From Lolium rigidum (lineage: Eukaryota > Streptophyta > Magnoliopsida > Poales > Poaceae): DNA of 64,000 nt. A program made the translations under genes and the position numbers. Positions 34,801-45,962 of the stretch are shown here, piece by piece. How positions within the stretch are numbered: the first letter of the stretch is position 1; each line of letters opens with the position of its first letter. Under the pieces are notes generated by a model. It searched no databases. It saw only the letters and a list, made by a program, of their open reading frames with translations, and was not told where the DNA came from. The stretch covers positions 335,155,090-335,219,089 of the forward strand of contig NC_061514.1 in assembly GCF_022539505.1 (NCBI RefSeq), read 5' to 3'.

Positions 34801-35542
34801 GGAGAACCACGGGTTTTTACCTAAATGTGCCTGGATCCCTGCATCAATCAAAAGCGGAGTATGATCAGATCCCGAGCGTGTCAATGTCCGGACAGTGACT
34901 AAAGGGAATTTCTGTTCCCATTCCACACTCGCAAGAACCCTGTCCAATTTTTCATAAGTAGGTGTTTGTCTTCTACTAGCACAAGTAAATTGCCGGCCCG
35001 ATAACGCAATTTCTATCAAAGTCAAATTTTCAATAATTGCACTAAAATAGAAGGCCAACGAGGATTAAAGTTATCATTGCTTTTATCCTTTGGTTTCCTC
35101 AGAATATTAAAATCCCCGGCTAATAACATTGGTATCGTTTCTGATTCACAAGTCCTTACCAATTCTGCAAGGAACTCATATTTATTTTTATCTTGAGCTG
35201 CCCCATACACCGGCACTAGAAGCCATTGAAAACCATCTATTTTAGACGTAATGGACAACTTGACACAATAATCTCCACTATCTACTCTATTAACCACCAA
35301 AGTAGTCGTATTAATCCCTACCAGAATGCCACCCGATCTCCCATGTGGTGGCAAACAAAACCAAGCAAAAAAATTACCCGCAGCCAACTCCCTTAAAAAT
35401 GAACCTCAAAATTAGATCTGCCTGTTTCTAACAAGGCAATAAAATCCAGGTCATAATCCCTGATCGATTCCTTTACAAACAAATGTTTTCCCGTGTCACG
35501 AAAACCTTCATTGTTCCATGTCATTCCCTTAAGATTTATCAT
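31861..35542 (-). pseudogene. LINE-A ORF2: endonuclease-reverse transcriptase, broken
   Basis: The start ATG (35542-35540) overlaps the ORF1 stop in an ATGA. Domains in order: AP-type endonuclease (SGGILVGI, LLAGDFN, then SDHTPLL catalytic region), reverse transcriptase with QYADDTILF catalytic motif (near 33470), and a C-terminal zinc-binding region (CxxC followed by HLFVHC near 32250). Lesions: frameshifts near 35390 and 35050 in the endonuclease, a stop near 33175 where the related LINE-C has Trp, and frameshifts near 32950 and 32725. Function when intact: nicks target DNA and copies the RNA by target-primed reverse transcription. Confidence 0.9.
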
Positions 35543-35853
35543 TGTAATTTTGATGGTTTAAATCTAACACGATTACTCCTCCTAACATTTTCTTTATCAT
35601 AAGACTTTTTTTTGCGAGCCTTTCTCTCCCTAGTAATAACTTTAGGAATCTCTATATTCTCTTCACTCAAAAAATCCTCTTCTGCTTCTAAATCATGACA
35701 CAAATCAAATGCACGGGAAACCATCAAACAGTTTTGTGACAATGCATCATTACCTTTTAATAAAGTGATTGATCTTTGTTTCTCAAAATCTTTTATTAAC
35801 TTGGAAGATTTAGTACACTCAGAAAGGGAGACACCTAACAAAACCCCCAAGAT
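35539..35853 (-). pseudogene. LINE-A ORF1, C-terminal part beyond the Gypsy insertion
   Basis: This open frame is in phase with the ORF1 frame ending at 42205 once the Gypsy element and one CCTAG copy are discounted, so it is the original ORF1 C-terminus. It is rich in Lys/Arg near the end (RKARKKKSYDKENVRRSNR) and stops at 35539-35541, overlapping the ORF2 ATG by the sequence ATGA. Confidence 0.85.
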
Positions 35854-35858
35854 CCTAG

Positions 35859-36226
35859 TGACATAGGCATCACCAATGGGCCTGTCGAAGAAGGTACCCG
35901 GGGTTTACTGGAGGCCCACGATCCGAGGTTTTACATAGTTTGGAAAGATAGAATTGTATTAGGAATATCATCTTGTAAATATTACGGGACGGTTCAGAAA
36001 CCCTCTCGGACTCTGTAACTTGTGTATTATGAAACCCTCGGCTCCGCCTCCTATATAAGGGGGAGTCGAGGGACAAAGAGAGGATCGATTCATTGTTTCA
36101 CGTAACCCTAGTTTTCATAGCAGTCGAGCACTTTTCCAGCTGAAACCTTCGAGATCTACTTGCCCTCTATTTCCAACTAAACCCTAGTCTACAACTTGTA
36201 GGCATTGATAAGTTAATCCCTTATCA
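35859..36226 (+). repeat. 5' LTR of the Gypsy element
   Basis: 368 bp, TG...CA ends. It contains a TATATAA box near 36052 followed by a GC-rich transcription-start region, and CACGTAACCCTAG downstream. Confidence 0.92.
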
Positions 36227-36227
36227 A

Positions 36228-36245
36228 TTGGCGCCGTCTGTGGGA
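36228..36245 (+). other. Candidate primer-binding site of the Gypsy element
   Basis: TTGGCGCCGTCTGTGGGA starts one base after the 5' LTR, where a primer-binding site is expected. I cannot name the matching tRNA from memory with confidence. Confidence 0.6.
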
Positions 36246-36363
36246 ATTAGAGGCGACAAGGTTCTGATCTCGATGGCATGTTCGACATCATCAACATCTT
36301 CGGTAGCAAGGTAAACAGATTGAAACCACTCTAGTCGATTTTGTTCCTCACCCACCCTCCCGT

Positions 36364-38690
36364 ATGGATGCATATGCGTATCTGGAGGAGCCCATGGACA
36401 TGGCGTTCGGAAAATTCCACTTCCGCGTTGGGAAGGAAGGATCTCATCGTCTCGCAAGATCGAATTCGGCGAGATCGGGTGCAGCTGGCTCCGGTTCATT
36501 GGGATCGTTTTCATCGTTCGAGTCTGGCGATGAAGAGATTTCGTCGGCAATCTCCACCAAGCTTGCATCAAGCAATGAACTCATCAAGATCTTCAGCAAC
36601 ATATCCGTCGGATCGTTTGCGGACTCAAATATAAACAGCGACTCCGACAGCATCGACGCTTTCGATTTCGTCGACAGATCTACGTCTATTCGTGAGGTTT
36701 TCTCCGATCTATATGACGGTGTCACCGATATCGACGACAATCAAGCTTCTACACATCACCAAGTATACGCCATTGAGGAGGCAAGTCGAGCAGAGCCAGA
36801 AACATCAGAGGCTTTCGATGATGCGGGAAACCCATATGTCGATCCCGCTGATCTGAGGCGAGGTTTAGGCACGAAATATGTCGGGCCCACACCCCGTCTA
36901 AGGGTGCAACTCCCACAAGCAGCGTGGGACAGAGCCGCAAGGGCCATGGATGGTATGGAACCATTGACTACAATTGCTACGGCGGAAGAATTGCAAGCGT
37001 ACCAATACAGACTCGCCCGTGCTGGACGAGAATTAGAAAAATAGACAGCTGATCTGAATAAAAGAAGAGAGGCAGCTTCCGAGTCAAGTAGGCGAAGGGC
37101 GGAGTTGAGCCGACAATCAGGTACTTCGGGAGATAGTCACAGAGCAGCTCGAAACAGTGCAAGATCTCGGCTACAAAATATACGTGAGGCTGATAGGGAG
37201 AACTTGATCCAGAACCTCGACATGTCTTTCATGTCGATCGACACAATAGGGAACATTATTCCAAAAACCCCGGAAGCAGGATATATGGCGACACAGGCCT
37301 TCATACTAGCAAACAGGCCACCTGCAGGAGATCCAAGAGAGGCATTATATAACATGGCCTTGGCAGGAGTAGGAGTCATGGGAACTGCGTTTGCAAGTAC
37401 GAGCACACCTCCCGAAGGTGCCGCAAGACAAAATAGTCCACGACCGGCAGGAGCAGTCCAACCACCTCCAAGAACGTCGGCTAGAGACACAGTAGCACAG
37501 ACATGGGTTGACAGGGCGCGGCAAGAAAGGAGAGAACGTCGGCACTCACCTGAAGTGGATGACGAAGATCTGAAAGGACTCCCTTGTTTCACCCGACGAG
37601 TCCGAAAAACACGAGTACCGTCTGAATTCAAGCTGCCTAATAATTATAAGAAATTCGACGGATTGCAAGATCCCGAGGATTGGTTGGTTGATTACCTGGA
37701 GACAGTAAAACTGACAGGGGGAACTAAGGCAACAACTATGCAAAGCATACATGTGTATCTAAGTGGCGCAGCTAGATCATGGATCAAGAAGTTACCACTT
37801 GAGTCCATCGACAGTTGGGAAACCTTCGAGGACCTATTCGTAAAGAATTTCTTGTCCACATGCAAGAAACCTGCGTCAATAGAGGAGTTGGGAGCCTGTC
37901 GACAGAAGTATGACGAGTCGATGAGGGCGTACATACAGAGGTGGAATATTATCAAAAACTCGGCAGAAAATGTATCTGATGAGAGAGCGATAGATGCTTT
38001 TGTTGGGGGGATCCGAAGGAAGGACTTCATCGAGGACCTCGGAAGGACTAATCCAAAGACAATAGCAGCACTCATGGAGATAGCAAATCGCTGGGCAGAT
38101 GGAGAGGATGCTGTCAATAATAAGCAGCATAGGTCACCCGAAGAGGACCGTAACAAAAACTTCCAAAATAGACGGCGTTTCCTCGACAGTACTCAGATCA
38201 CAACGGTCCTGGCCAAATATCGGCCGGCTTCCGCGGAAATAATGAAGGAAACAATCGAGATGATTATCAAAAAAGCAGCGAGCAGTGGGATGGTCCCCGC
38301 CCAAGTAGGCAAAATAATGGTCCAAGGTTCCAGAGGCCGTACATCTCTCCCGAAGATATGATGAACGGACCGTGCCAAATGCATTTTTATCTCGACAACA
38401 ATGGAAAGAGACAGTCCGGACATTTGCAGAAAGACTGCCGAACTTTTCAGGCGTTGAACAGATTTGCGGGGCATGCCAACGCACAAGCAGCAAACAGATA
38501 CCCTCAGGGGCCAAGGAGCGAGGTTCACCTTCCGCCTCCTCCCGCAATTACGGACGAAAATCGACACCAGCTCAGAATAGCGGCAGCACCGCACCCACCT
38601 CCATATATCGACACCCAGGCCAACGGCGCGGTTTCGATGATTCAAAAGGCTAGGCCATCCAACAGAGCTCAGAAAGTAATTTCGCGATAA
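36364..38690 (+). pseudogene. Gypsy gag, broken
   Basis: An ATG at 36364 opens a frame interrupted by a TAG at 37042 (probably from CAG) and continuing in the same frame from 37045. The capsid-like region (YKKFDGLQDPEDWLVDYLE, then the AxxWIKKLP and WETFEDLFVKNF segments, about 37640-37850) is the retrotransposon gag domain. A single-base frameshift near 38180 moves the frame, which then carries a degenerate zinc-knuckle-like segment (C..H...H....C, about 38364-38430). A TAA at 38688 (probably from CAA) ends it. Function when intact: assembles the cytoplasmic particle. Confidence 0.85.
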
Positions 38691-39428
38691 GTTTTTATGG
38701 CAGAAAAGATGCCTCCACCAACAATAGAGTATCTAAATTGGTCGGGACAGGACATTGGCTTTACCATAGCAGATCACCCGCAGCAAGTTCCTCGACCAGG
38801 CCAGTCCGCCTTAATCTTACCAGCGGTGACTGCAGGATTCGACGTGTCGCGAGTGTTTATAGATGGAGGCAGCAGTCTAAACCTTATGTACGCAGATACA
38901 TTTAGGAAGATGAACATATCCTTGGCGAACTTAAAACCAACGAACACGCGTTTCCATGGTATTACACCAGACAAGCCAAGTTACCCATTGGGGAAGATCA
39001 ATCTCGGCGTTCAGTTTGGAACCCGAGAGAATTACAGGATCGAGAAGCTGGAATTTGAAGTCGTGGATTTCCCATCACAATACCATGCATTATTGGGACG
39101 ACCTGTGTATGCCAGATTCATGGCAGTACCCCACTACACATACTTGTTGTGGAGGCTCCCTGGACCCAAGGGGCCAATCACGGTGAAGGGAAGTTTTGCG
39201 CTAGCAGATAAGTGCGACAAGGATTTCCATCGTCTGTCGAAAACTTTCGGGATGCAAGCAGAGTATATGGCGTCAAAACTGACAACAGACTACGACGTGC
39301 TGCCGGACGTCGGGAGGCCGCTTAAAGAACCAACCTTTGATACTACCAAGAACTCGAAGGAAGTACAGATACACCCGACAGATCCCAAAAAGACGACAGC
39401 TATCACAACCAACATGGACCTCGCATAG
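38691..39428 (+). pseudogene. Gypsy protease region, bounded by stops
   Basis: The same frame as downstream reverse transcriptase. The VFIDGGSSLNLMY segment near 38870 is the aspartic-protease active-site motif (D-G-S form) of plant Gypsy polyproteins, and HALLGRP follows near 39090. A TAG at 39426 (probably from CAG) separates it from reverse transcriptase. When intact it would process the polyprotein. Confidence 0.85.
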
Positions 39429-40199
39429 GAAAGCGCGCTCGTCGAGTTCCTCCGTGAGCGCTGGGAAATATTCGCATGGTGTGCAGCCGACATGCCAGGA
39501 GTACCCATGGAACTTGCCGAGCACCCCTTAAATTTGGATCCATTGGCTAGGCCAATCAGACAACCTCTGCGGCGTTTTTCGGAACTAAACCGCAAAGCTA
39601 TGCTGTCAGAAATCAACCGGCTCAGAGAAGCTGGGTTCATTAAAGAGATACACACAGAAGCCACCTGGGTAGCGAACCCAGTGCTGGTCCCGAAGAAAAA
39701 CACAGAGGTCCTTCGCATGTGCGTCGACTTCACGTGTCTAAATAAACATTGTCCAAATGATCACTTTCCCCTCCCAAGGATCGATCAAATTATCGACTCC
39801 ACTGCAGGTTGTGAACGTCTTTCCTTCTTGGACGCATATTCTGGTTACAACCAGATTCGACTGAAGGAAGAAGATGAAGTCAAAACAGCTTTCATTACCC
39901 CCTATGGCGTATTCTGTTACAGAACAATGCCTTTCGGGTTGAAAAACGCAGGTGCAACATACCAGCGGATGATGCAGAAGTGCTTGGCCACGCAGATTGG
40001 CAAAAACGTCCAAGTATACATTGACGATGTCGTCATAACAACAAAGGAAGGATCAACATTGATCGACGATCTCAGAGAAACTTTCGACAACCTCGACAAG
40101 TTTTGCCTCAAGCTAAACCCGACAAAGTGCTCTTTCGGCGTCTCGGCAGGAGAACTTCTCGGGTTCCTGGTATCAGCAAGAGGTATCGAGGCTAACCCG
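39429..40199 (+). pseudogene. Gypsy reverse transcriptase, truncated by deletion
   Basis: Contains the palm and fingers: LVPKKN, MCVDFTCLN, FLDAYSGYNQI, MPFGLKNAGATYQR and the catalytic VYIDD (near 40015). It is open from 39429 to the deletion junction at about 40194-40199, after the LGFLVSARGIEANP motif. Thumb, RNase H and integrase are absent from the element, so this copy cannot move on its own. Confidence 0.9.
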
Positions 40200-40352
40200 A
40201 TACTCAATGGGAGGCGTCGGGTAGCTCTCCTCGCTGGGGAAGCGCCGTGCATCTTTCTTCTTGCTCAGGCCAAGCTTTTTCAGCAGGTTGATGTCCTGCG
40301 CGGAGATCTTGGATCTCTCCCACTCCGTGGTTCCCAGATCTTGCGCCGCCAT
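40195..40352 (-). pseudogene. Antisense ORF of the Gypsy element, N-terminal stub
   Basis: The minus strand from ATG 40352 begins MAAQDLGTTEWERSK and continues to RFPSEESYPTPPIEYRV. This matches the start of the antisense ORF found 3' of pol in many grass Gypsy elements (annotated 'putative gypsy type transposon' domain). Only about 52 codons remain before the deletion junction; the usual product is several hundred residues. Function of the family is unknown. An upstream in-frame ATG at 40403 also exists. Confidence 0.65.
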
Positions 40353-40527
40353 CGATGCTTCGGGAGTGTTGTGCCTCGTGAGCCTTGGCCGCGGTGGCAT
40401 CAACGACTACCGTTGAAGGCGTAGGGCACGGTGTGAGCTTTGGAGCTTTTTGTGATTGCAATGGGGATTGAAGCAGAGGAGATATGAGCAATGTTGTGGC
40501 GCAGGGGATTGATGAAGACGATGATGG

Positions 40528-40536
40528 GTATTTATA
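40528..40536 (-). promoter_or_regulatory. TATA box of the antisense ORF
   Basis: The minus strand reads CTATAAATACCC about 180 bases upstream of the antisense ATG, in a suitable position for its promoter. It suggests the antisense gene has its own promoter, separate from the LTR. Confidence 0.5.
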
Positions 40537-40559
40537 GCAGGTCCATCCAGAGCGTCGCA

Positions 40560-41834
40560 CCGTTGGATGGAATAAGAATGGACTTGATGATCTACACGTG
40601 GATCAAAGGGTAAAACGGTATTTTTACCATGATGGAACTGGACAGGCGCTACAGCGCGCGTGCCAGGAAAAGCGGAGGACGTGTGTCCCCCACTTGCGTA
40701 ACGTGTCAATGGGTCGCAGATTTTGGGCCCACATGTTAGTGAAGGGACAGCTCTCGCGTCTTTTCGATACAGTGGTCGTGGCTATCGTCAGCACTGATGT
40801 CACCTTACCAATGAAAATTTTCGGCTGTGATCTTATGAAAAGTGGCGACAATGAAAAACGACTGGTAATCTCGAGAGCCTTTGACCAAATACAAGTTTTT
40901 GTTCAAATGCTCGGGGGCTACTTTATAAAAAAGGTTTTGAGAAGTTTGATGGAGATGGTTCGGAAGGGGACATTTCAAAATATAGCGACAGAGGACAATT
41001 GGAGCCTACAACCAAGTATAAATCCTCGACTGTAGCCTCGGGGGCTACTCCCGGGAGCGCTGTTCGCGCACCCGATAAATATGAACAGAAGCATGAAACA
41101 CGACAATATAGTGGCAAAGATGCTAAAAAAGGTGAGCCTACAACCAAGTACAAGCACTTGGCTGTAGCCTCGTGGGCTACTCCCATCGGGAATGCTGTTC
41201 GCGTGCCCGATGAAATCTGAACAAGTTTTGGTGAGCATATTCTGAGTTATCAAAATAACTCTTCATATACTCCCATCGGGAGGATAAGTTGGAAACAATT
41301 TATGTCATCCGTTGACTCGAATAAATGTGCTATTCCAGCAGCCGGAAAGAGCACTCGACAATAATATTCTCAGAGTGCCTTAGTCGCAAAATAATCTCTG
41401 AATGCCGCAAAACTCTGCGAAGGTAAGACCCCGGGATCCGTCCTGTGCGGCGTGGCACCGCCTCTGACGGTGCTTTGCTACTTTTTCCGTATCAACAGAT
41501 ACGAAGAAAAATCCTAACGGACGCGTTAGGTACCCGATAAAACATGACTGGAATTCGACATCTGGTAAGACCTTAAGCGGCACATGTCGAATTACGCCAG
41601 TATCTCGAGATCATGTCCAGGGACGTGATCTTGAAGTAGGTTTTTGCGGATTGCCACGAGAGCACGAATCGCGGTACCTGATCCGTCAGATGAACCAGCC
41701 CCAATTACCGTTATCCCTGTGCAATATATCACTCCTTTATAAATATTATTTGTCGAATTAAAGAAATCATGTGCATATTGTAAAGATGGAGATTTTCCCT
41801 GATTCTTCGATTCAAGCAAAATCTCGGGGGCTAC
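40560..41834 (+). other. Gypsy 3' untranslated region with repeated polypurine-like motifs
   Basis: No coding content. CTCGGGGGCTACT-type motifs recur near 40912, 41037, 41168 and 41822; the last abuts the 3' LTR and is the likely polypurine tract. Segments at 40995-41090 and 41125-41215 are diverged direct repeats (ACAACCAAGTA, CTGTAGCCTCG.GGGCTACTCCC, GCTGTTCGCG). Confidence 0.65.
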
Positions 41835-42204
41835 TGACATAGGCATCCCCAATGGGTCTGCCGAAGAAGGTAGCCGGGGTTTACTGGAGGCCCATGACCC
41901 GAGGTTTTACATAGTTTGGAAAGATAGAATTGTATTAGGAATATCATCTTGTAAATATTACGGGACGGTTCAGAAACCCTCCCGAACTCTGTAACTTGTG
42001 TATTATGAAACCCTCGGCTCCGCCTCCTATATAAGGGGGAGTCGAGGGACAAAGAGAGGATCAATTCATTGTTTCACGTAACCCTAGTTTTCATATAGCA
42101 GTCGAGCACTTTTCCGGCTGAAACCTTCGAGATCTACTTGCCCTCTACTTCCAACTAAACCCTAGTCTACAACTTGTAGGCATTGATAAGTTAATCCCTT
42201 ATCA
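41835..42204 (+). repeat. 3' LTR of the Gypsy element
   Basis: 370 bp, differing from the 5' LTR by about 11 substitutions and a TA insertion near 42097. It ends TTATCA, followed by the CCTAG duplication. Confidence 0.92.
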
Positions 42205-44640
42205 CCTAGCATCATCAATTATTTGATCATCCACGAAGGAAGTAATAGAGGTTGGTTTTACTGTTGACATACCTATCACTGGCGTTTCCGCACGCTTCGT
42301 TGCAATCATCGTCGCCCTCTCCATTTGCGTCATATCCGCATTATGCTGAGCCCGCAGTCTTCCACTCGACCGCACCTCGCGCTTTGCCTCCTCTTGAATC
42401 CCTCCGAATGCAACGATTTTCTCATAAGTGTGCTGCAAAGTATTCGACCCACCCGTCTGCTTATTAGAGTTGGTAAATCTAGGAGTCATACTTCCCTGTT
42501 CATCACAAAGTTTAGTCGAAAAAACCGAATCACCGTCATATATTGCAGCAGCAAAATGTACTGGGATTTTCACCTTAGATACACTAGATGGCTTGATCAT
42601 GGACGTGCCCAGCTGCATGACATTGGGGGATGCGCCATGCATACCAGGCTGCATACCCATAAGGCCAAGACCTTGGCCTGCTGGTGCCGTACACAGGCTA
42701 GCTGCGCCAGCGGATCGGGCACCCGACGCCAGGACTACCCTGCCCGCCTCTGCATGCCTCGAGGAGGCTGCCGCATGCACGCGTGGCGTAGTGCACGCAA
42801 TCGACGTTCCAGCCGTCACAGCACCGCTCTTCTCACCTTCTCTCTCTCCCGTCTGGCTCTCTGAAATATGCTGTAATGTTTCTGGTGAGTTGACAACAGT
42901 GTGAGGCATACACTCGCCTACACTGTCCGCCACCTCGCTGAAAGAATTAAACAAAAAATTTGGATTTAAACACAAGCTATTTGAATCAAATGAAATTTTT
43001 TTAACACCACCCGGGCTATCATACCTATTTGCTTGAAGATGGGACCGCATCATATCATTCTTCCCCACTGCATTATCAGTCAATTGTGGTGATGAGCTAG
43101 CACCATTCTTATTTGCCTCATTCTCCCCCACATTCTTAGTCCGCTTATTATTTCTGTCCAACTCATCCTTCTTCTGGTTATTAGGAGCCTGAGGATCATC
43201 ATCCCCACCATCACCCGGAGCCTCTGACATAGTAACATCTGAAGGTACAACATGCTTCCCCCCTTCCACTTTAAATCTCAATCTGAAGAACTCATTTTTA
43301 ATTTTAAGATCCCAAGTATCCGGTATGAGGGCAGTATCCAAACAAGTAATAAACATGCGAAGCACATTATACTGCCAAGTAAAAGCTATATCAACCTCCT
43401 TAGTTTTTCCAAACACATCCCCAAGTGCCCAAAGAGAAAGATAATCATCCAACGCAACTGGTGGTAAGCCATACACTCTCACCTAGACATCCTCCGGCGC
43501 CCAAACTGGCTCAACATCCTTCTTCCAGAAATCAAAAGACAAAATAATGCTCGAATCCGGCACATGAAAACGCCCAAAGTGTTGAACTCGCACTAGCTCA
43601 ACCTTATTTGGGAAATTTACCTTAAACACATGTTGTTCAACTTCCCATTGATATGCACTATCTGGTACAACCCACTGCAAATGAGTAATGAGCTGTGCTA
43701 TAGATAAAGTACCACCAGACACCTTCACTCTACCCAAGCGCGTATTCTCGACCCTAGGCCGAACAGAAGAAGAAAGAGGAAGCTCCCAAAAAGCCAAATC
43801 GGGATGCCCCATTCCATACATTGCTAACCTTGGTCTAGGAACCTTATGTAATGGGCAATCTTTAGTGGCATGGTCAGGTTTCTGACAACAATCACAGAGA
43901 ATAACCTCACAATCGTTCAAGAAATGACCATGTCGTCTGCACCGAAAACAGCTAGGACCCTTCTTTTTATTTGCAGCCACAAAATCAGCTTCACTCATAC
44001 CTACAACATGTATCACAGATTCTTTACTTCCAATCCCAGCTGCTAACATAACCTCCTCAGGTCGCAGTGCTTGTGTCACAGTATTTGGAGTAGACTGTAC
44101 CGGCTGAAATCTTGCAATTCCCGGCTGCCTAACCAGATTTGGCACCGGCTGAGAATTACTATTATTCATAGGCTGCTCACAGTTCTGAAATTCAGGTCTT
44201 CCGGCGAGCTGTTTAGCCAAAGCCTCCGCCGCCTCAGTAACCAATTTTTGCTGAAAATCCGACAAAGCCGGCACCGTGGCAGCATACCCGCCATTGGTAC
44301 TCCTAGCAGCAGCACTATTATTTGGAACAAAACGACGAGAATTGTAATTGTTGTACCCATAATTACGTCGCCCGTCGTGCTGGTTGTTGAAGCCGTGGTG
44401 ATACCTCCGGTCACCGCGGTCACCGCCATTGTTTGGGCGCGCCGGGCCAGCCCGGAAGACACCGTCGCCGAAGACATTGGACTGGTCCCATGCGTCCGCT
44501 CCGGTGCCTGCCGTGCCGCTAGGCCCCCCTTGGAAATAGTTGCTCCCACGACCAGCACCGAAACCATCTTGCCACCCCGCTCCACCGCGACCTCCCGGTG
44601 GACGTCCCCGGTTGGGTTGCCCGCCGCCACGATTCGCCAT
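42205..44640 (-). pseudogene. LINE-A ORF1 (RNA-binding protein), main part with internal stop
   Basis: The likely start is the ATG at 44640 (MANRGGG, a Gly/Arg/Asn-rich disordered N-terminus). Two CX2CX4HX4C zinc knuckles lie near 43950 and 43880, the hallmark of plant LINE ORF1 nucleic-acid-binding proteins. A TAG near 43483, after WAPEDV, interrupts the frame; a Trp codon is the likely ancestor. The frame then continues in phase to the Gypsy insertion. The C-terminal half is polar and low in recognisable domains. Function when intact: binds LINE RNA as a ribonucleoprotein. Confidence 0.88.
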
Positions 44641-45001
44641 CGTCACTGATGAGATCGGGACAGCCTGCAGAGAGCGCGTGCGCGTCTGCGAGACAGAAGG
44701 CAACGGCGGCGAAACGAGTATGCATGGTGCGTGCCAAAACTGTGGTGTTAAACCCTAGCCGACACTGAATCCCCCTTGCAAAACGTGGGATCCTAGCCAA
44801 ATCACGATCGATCGAACGCTCGAGGCCCATACGACCTGAGACATCGCGAACAGAGAAATCCTCGTACCCGTCGGAGCCCATACGGCCCGTTTGCAAATTT
44901 TTCGAATTTTGAACACACAGATCATCCCGTCGTCTCTGCCGAGTATCGGATCCCGCCGGCGGCCATACTCGACGCCGGCGAGACCACTGCATTTTCCTGT
45001 A

Positions 45002-45395
45002 TCATCTCTGGACCAAGATCCACTCAGCAGGATCGAAAGATTCGAGAAAAAAAGTCGTCGGTGACATTACCGGCGTCTTGCACCTGTTCATCTTCTCCGT
45101 CTCTGTCGATGCAGTCGATGACCAAGACATAGAACGGAGGGGAGAGGTTGATGATGGCGTACCTGGTCTGAGCTGCAGCGCCGCCGCTCGCTGTCGCTGC
45201 CTCTTCTGCTCCCGTCTATGGACAGCAGACAACGACGCCGCCGAGAGATCGCGTCCGTCATCCTCCACAGGCGTGCAGTATGAAGCCGAGGACAGCGTCG
45301 CCTCCGCTGCCGTTGACTCGTCGTCGGAGTCTTCTTCCGGCGAGATCGCCCAGAACCTACCTCGCGTCGCCTCCAACGACCCTCCGCTAATTACG
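45002..45395 (-). pseudogene. Open frame at the LINE-A 5' end
   Basis: A minus-strand frame is open from the very 5' end of the LINE (no stop before GRFWAISPEEDSDDES near 45350) to 45002. It has no ATG in its first part, so it either lost its start or begins at a non-ATG codon. An acidic GRFWA...DDE start is, from memory, a recurring feature of grass LINE proteins. It could be a remnant of a longer ORF1 or a separate small ORF. Confidence 0.4.
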
Positions 45396-45711
45396 CTCCT
45401 TTAACATCACTGGCACCATGTTTGTTAACAGGTCAAATGGTACCTTAACTCTGTGCTTGCAATATTGCATCGGGATCCAGAAATAGTGACTGTATCACAA
45501 GAGCACTTTTGCCGCAAGCAATCTAGCAAGTTGGTGCATGGAGTTGCTAAAATATTCTCCCAAACCATCAGCTCACGACATGATCTTCAGTTAGTATAGT
45601 GTACTACTAAATAGCTAGAACCAGCTGAAGCATGGCAACCAATCACATCTCAGCTAGCTAGCTAGCTGCAGCTAAGTGCCCAGGTACTCTGCCGCTGCCT
45701 GCTGAAGGTAA

Positions 45712-45962
45712 CACGCTCACATACACACGCATACACTCACCCCTATCAATGCACACACGCATACCCTACCTCTATAAGCACATCCGGAAGACCGAGCTGG
45801 CGGATTGGATCTTGAAATTGACGAAGTCACCACAGGCGCCTCGCTGTCGACGGGAACGTCCCCTCCGACTGAATTAATATTTCTCCACACATATATAAAA
45901 CCTGGAGTTTGAACTCTGGTGGACTGGGGGTACAACCACCCCCCTAACCACCCAACCTCAGG
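45712..45962 (-). mobile_element. tRNA-derived SINE
   Basis: On the minus strand an A-box-like TGGGTGGTTAGGG (45941-45954) and a B box GAGTTCAAACTCC (around 45903-45916) are spaced as in a tRNA-type Pol III promoter. The body follows and the tail is rich in GTGTATGTGAGCGTG. The segment is missing from copy B, which supports an insertion. I could not define a clean target duplication, so ends are approximate. Confidence 0.65.

Larger units (their letters stand above)
35859..42204 (+). mobile_element. Gypsy LTR retrotransposon, internally deleted
   Basis: Two LTRs of about 370 bp (TGACATAG...TTATCA) are flanked by the 5-bp duplication CCTAG (35854-35858 and 42205-42209). Gag, protease and part of reverse transcriptase are in plus orientation. 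The rest of reverse transcriptase, RNase H, integrase and most of the antisense ORF are missing. The two LTRs differ by about 11 substitutions and one 2-bp indel by eye (near 3%), so the insertion is young relative to the LINE it split. Confidence 0.92.
31690..45395 (-). mobile_element. Full-length LINE (LINE-A), split by a Gypsy element
   Basis: A minus-strand non-LTR retrotransposon with a poly(A) tail at 31690. It is flanked by the perfect 16-bp duplication CTCCTTTAACATCACT (31674-31689 and 45396-45411). Subtracting the Gypsy insertion leaves about 7.36 kb. It contains a 5' region with an extra frame, ORF1 with two zinc knuckles, and ORF2 with endonuclease, reverse transcriptase and zinc-binding region, so it looks complete. 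Frameshifts and stops show it is inactive. Plant LINEs of this plan belong to the L1 group. Confidence 0.92.
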
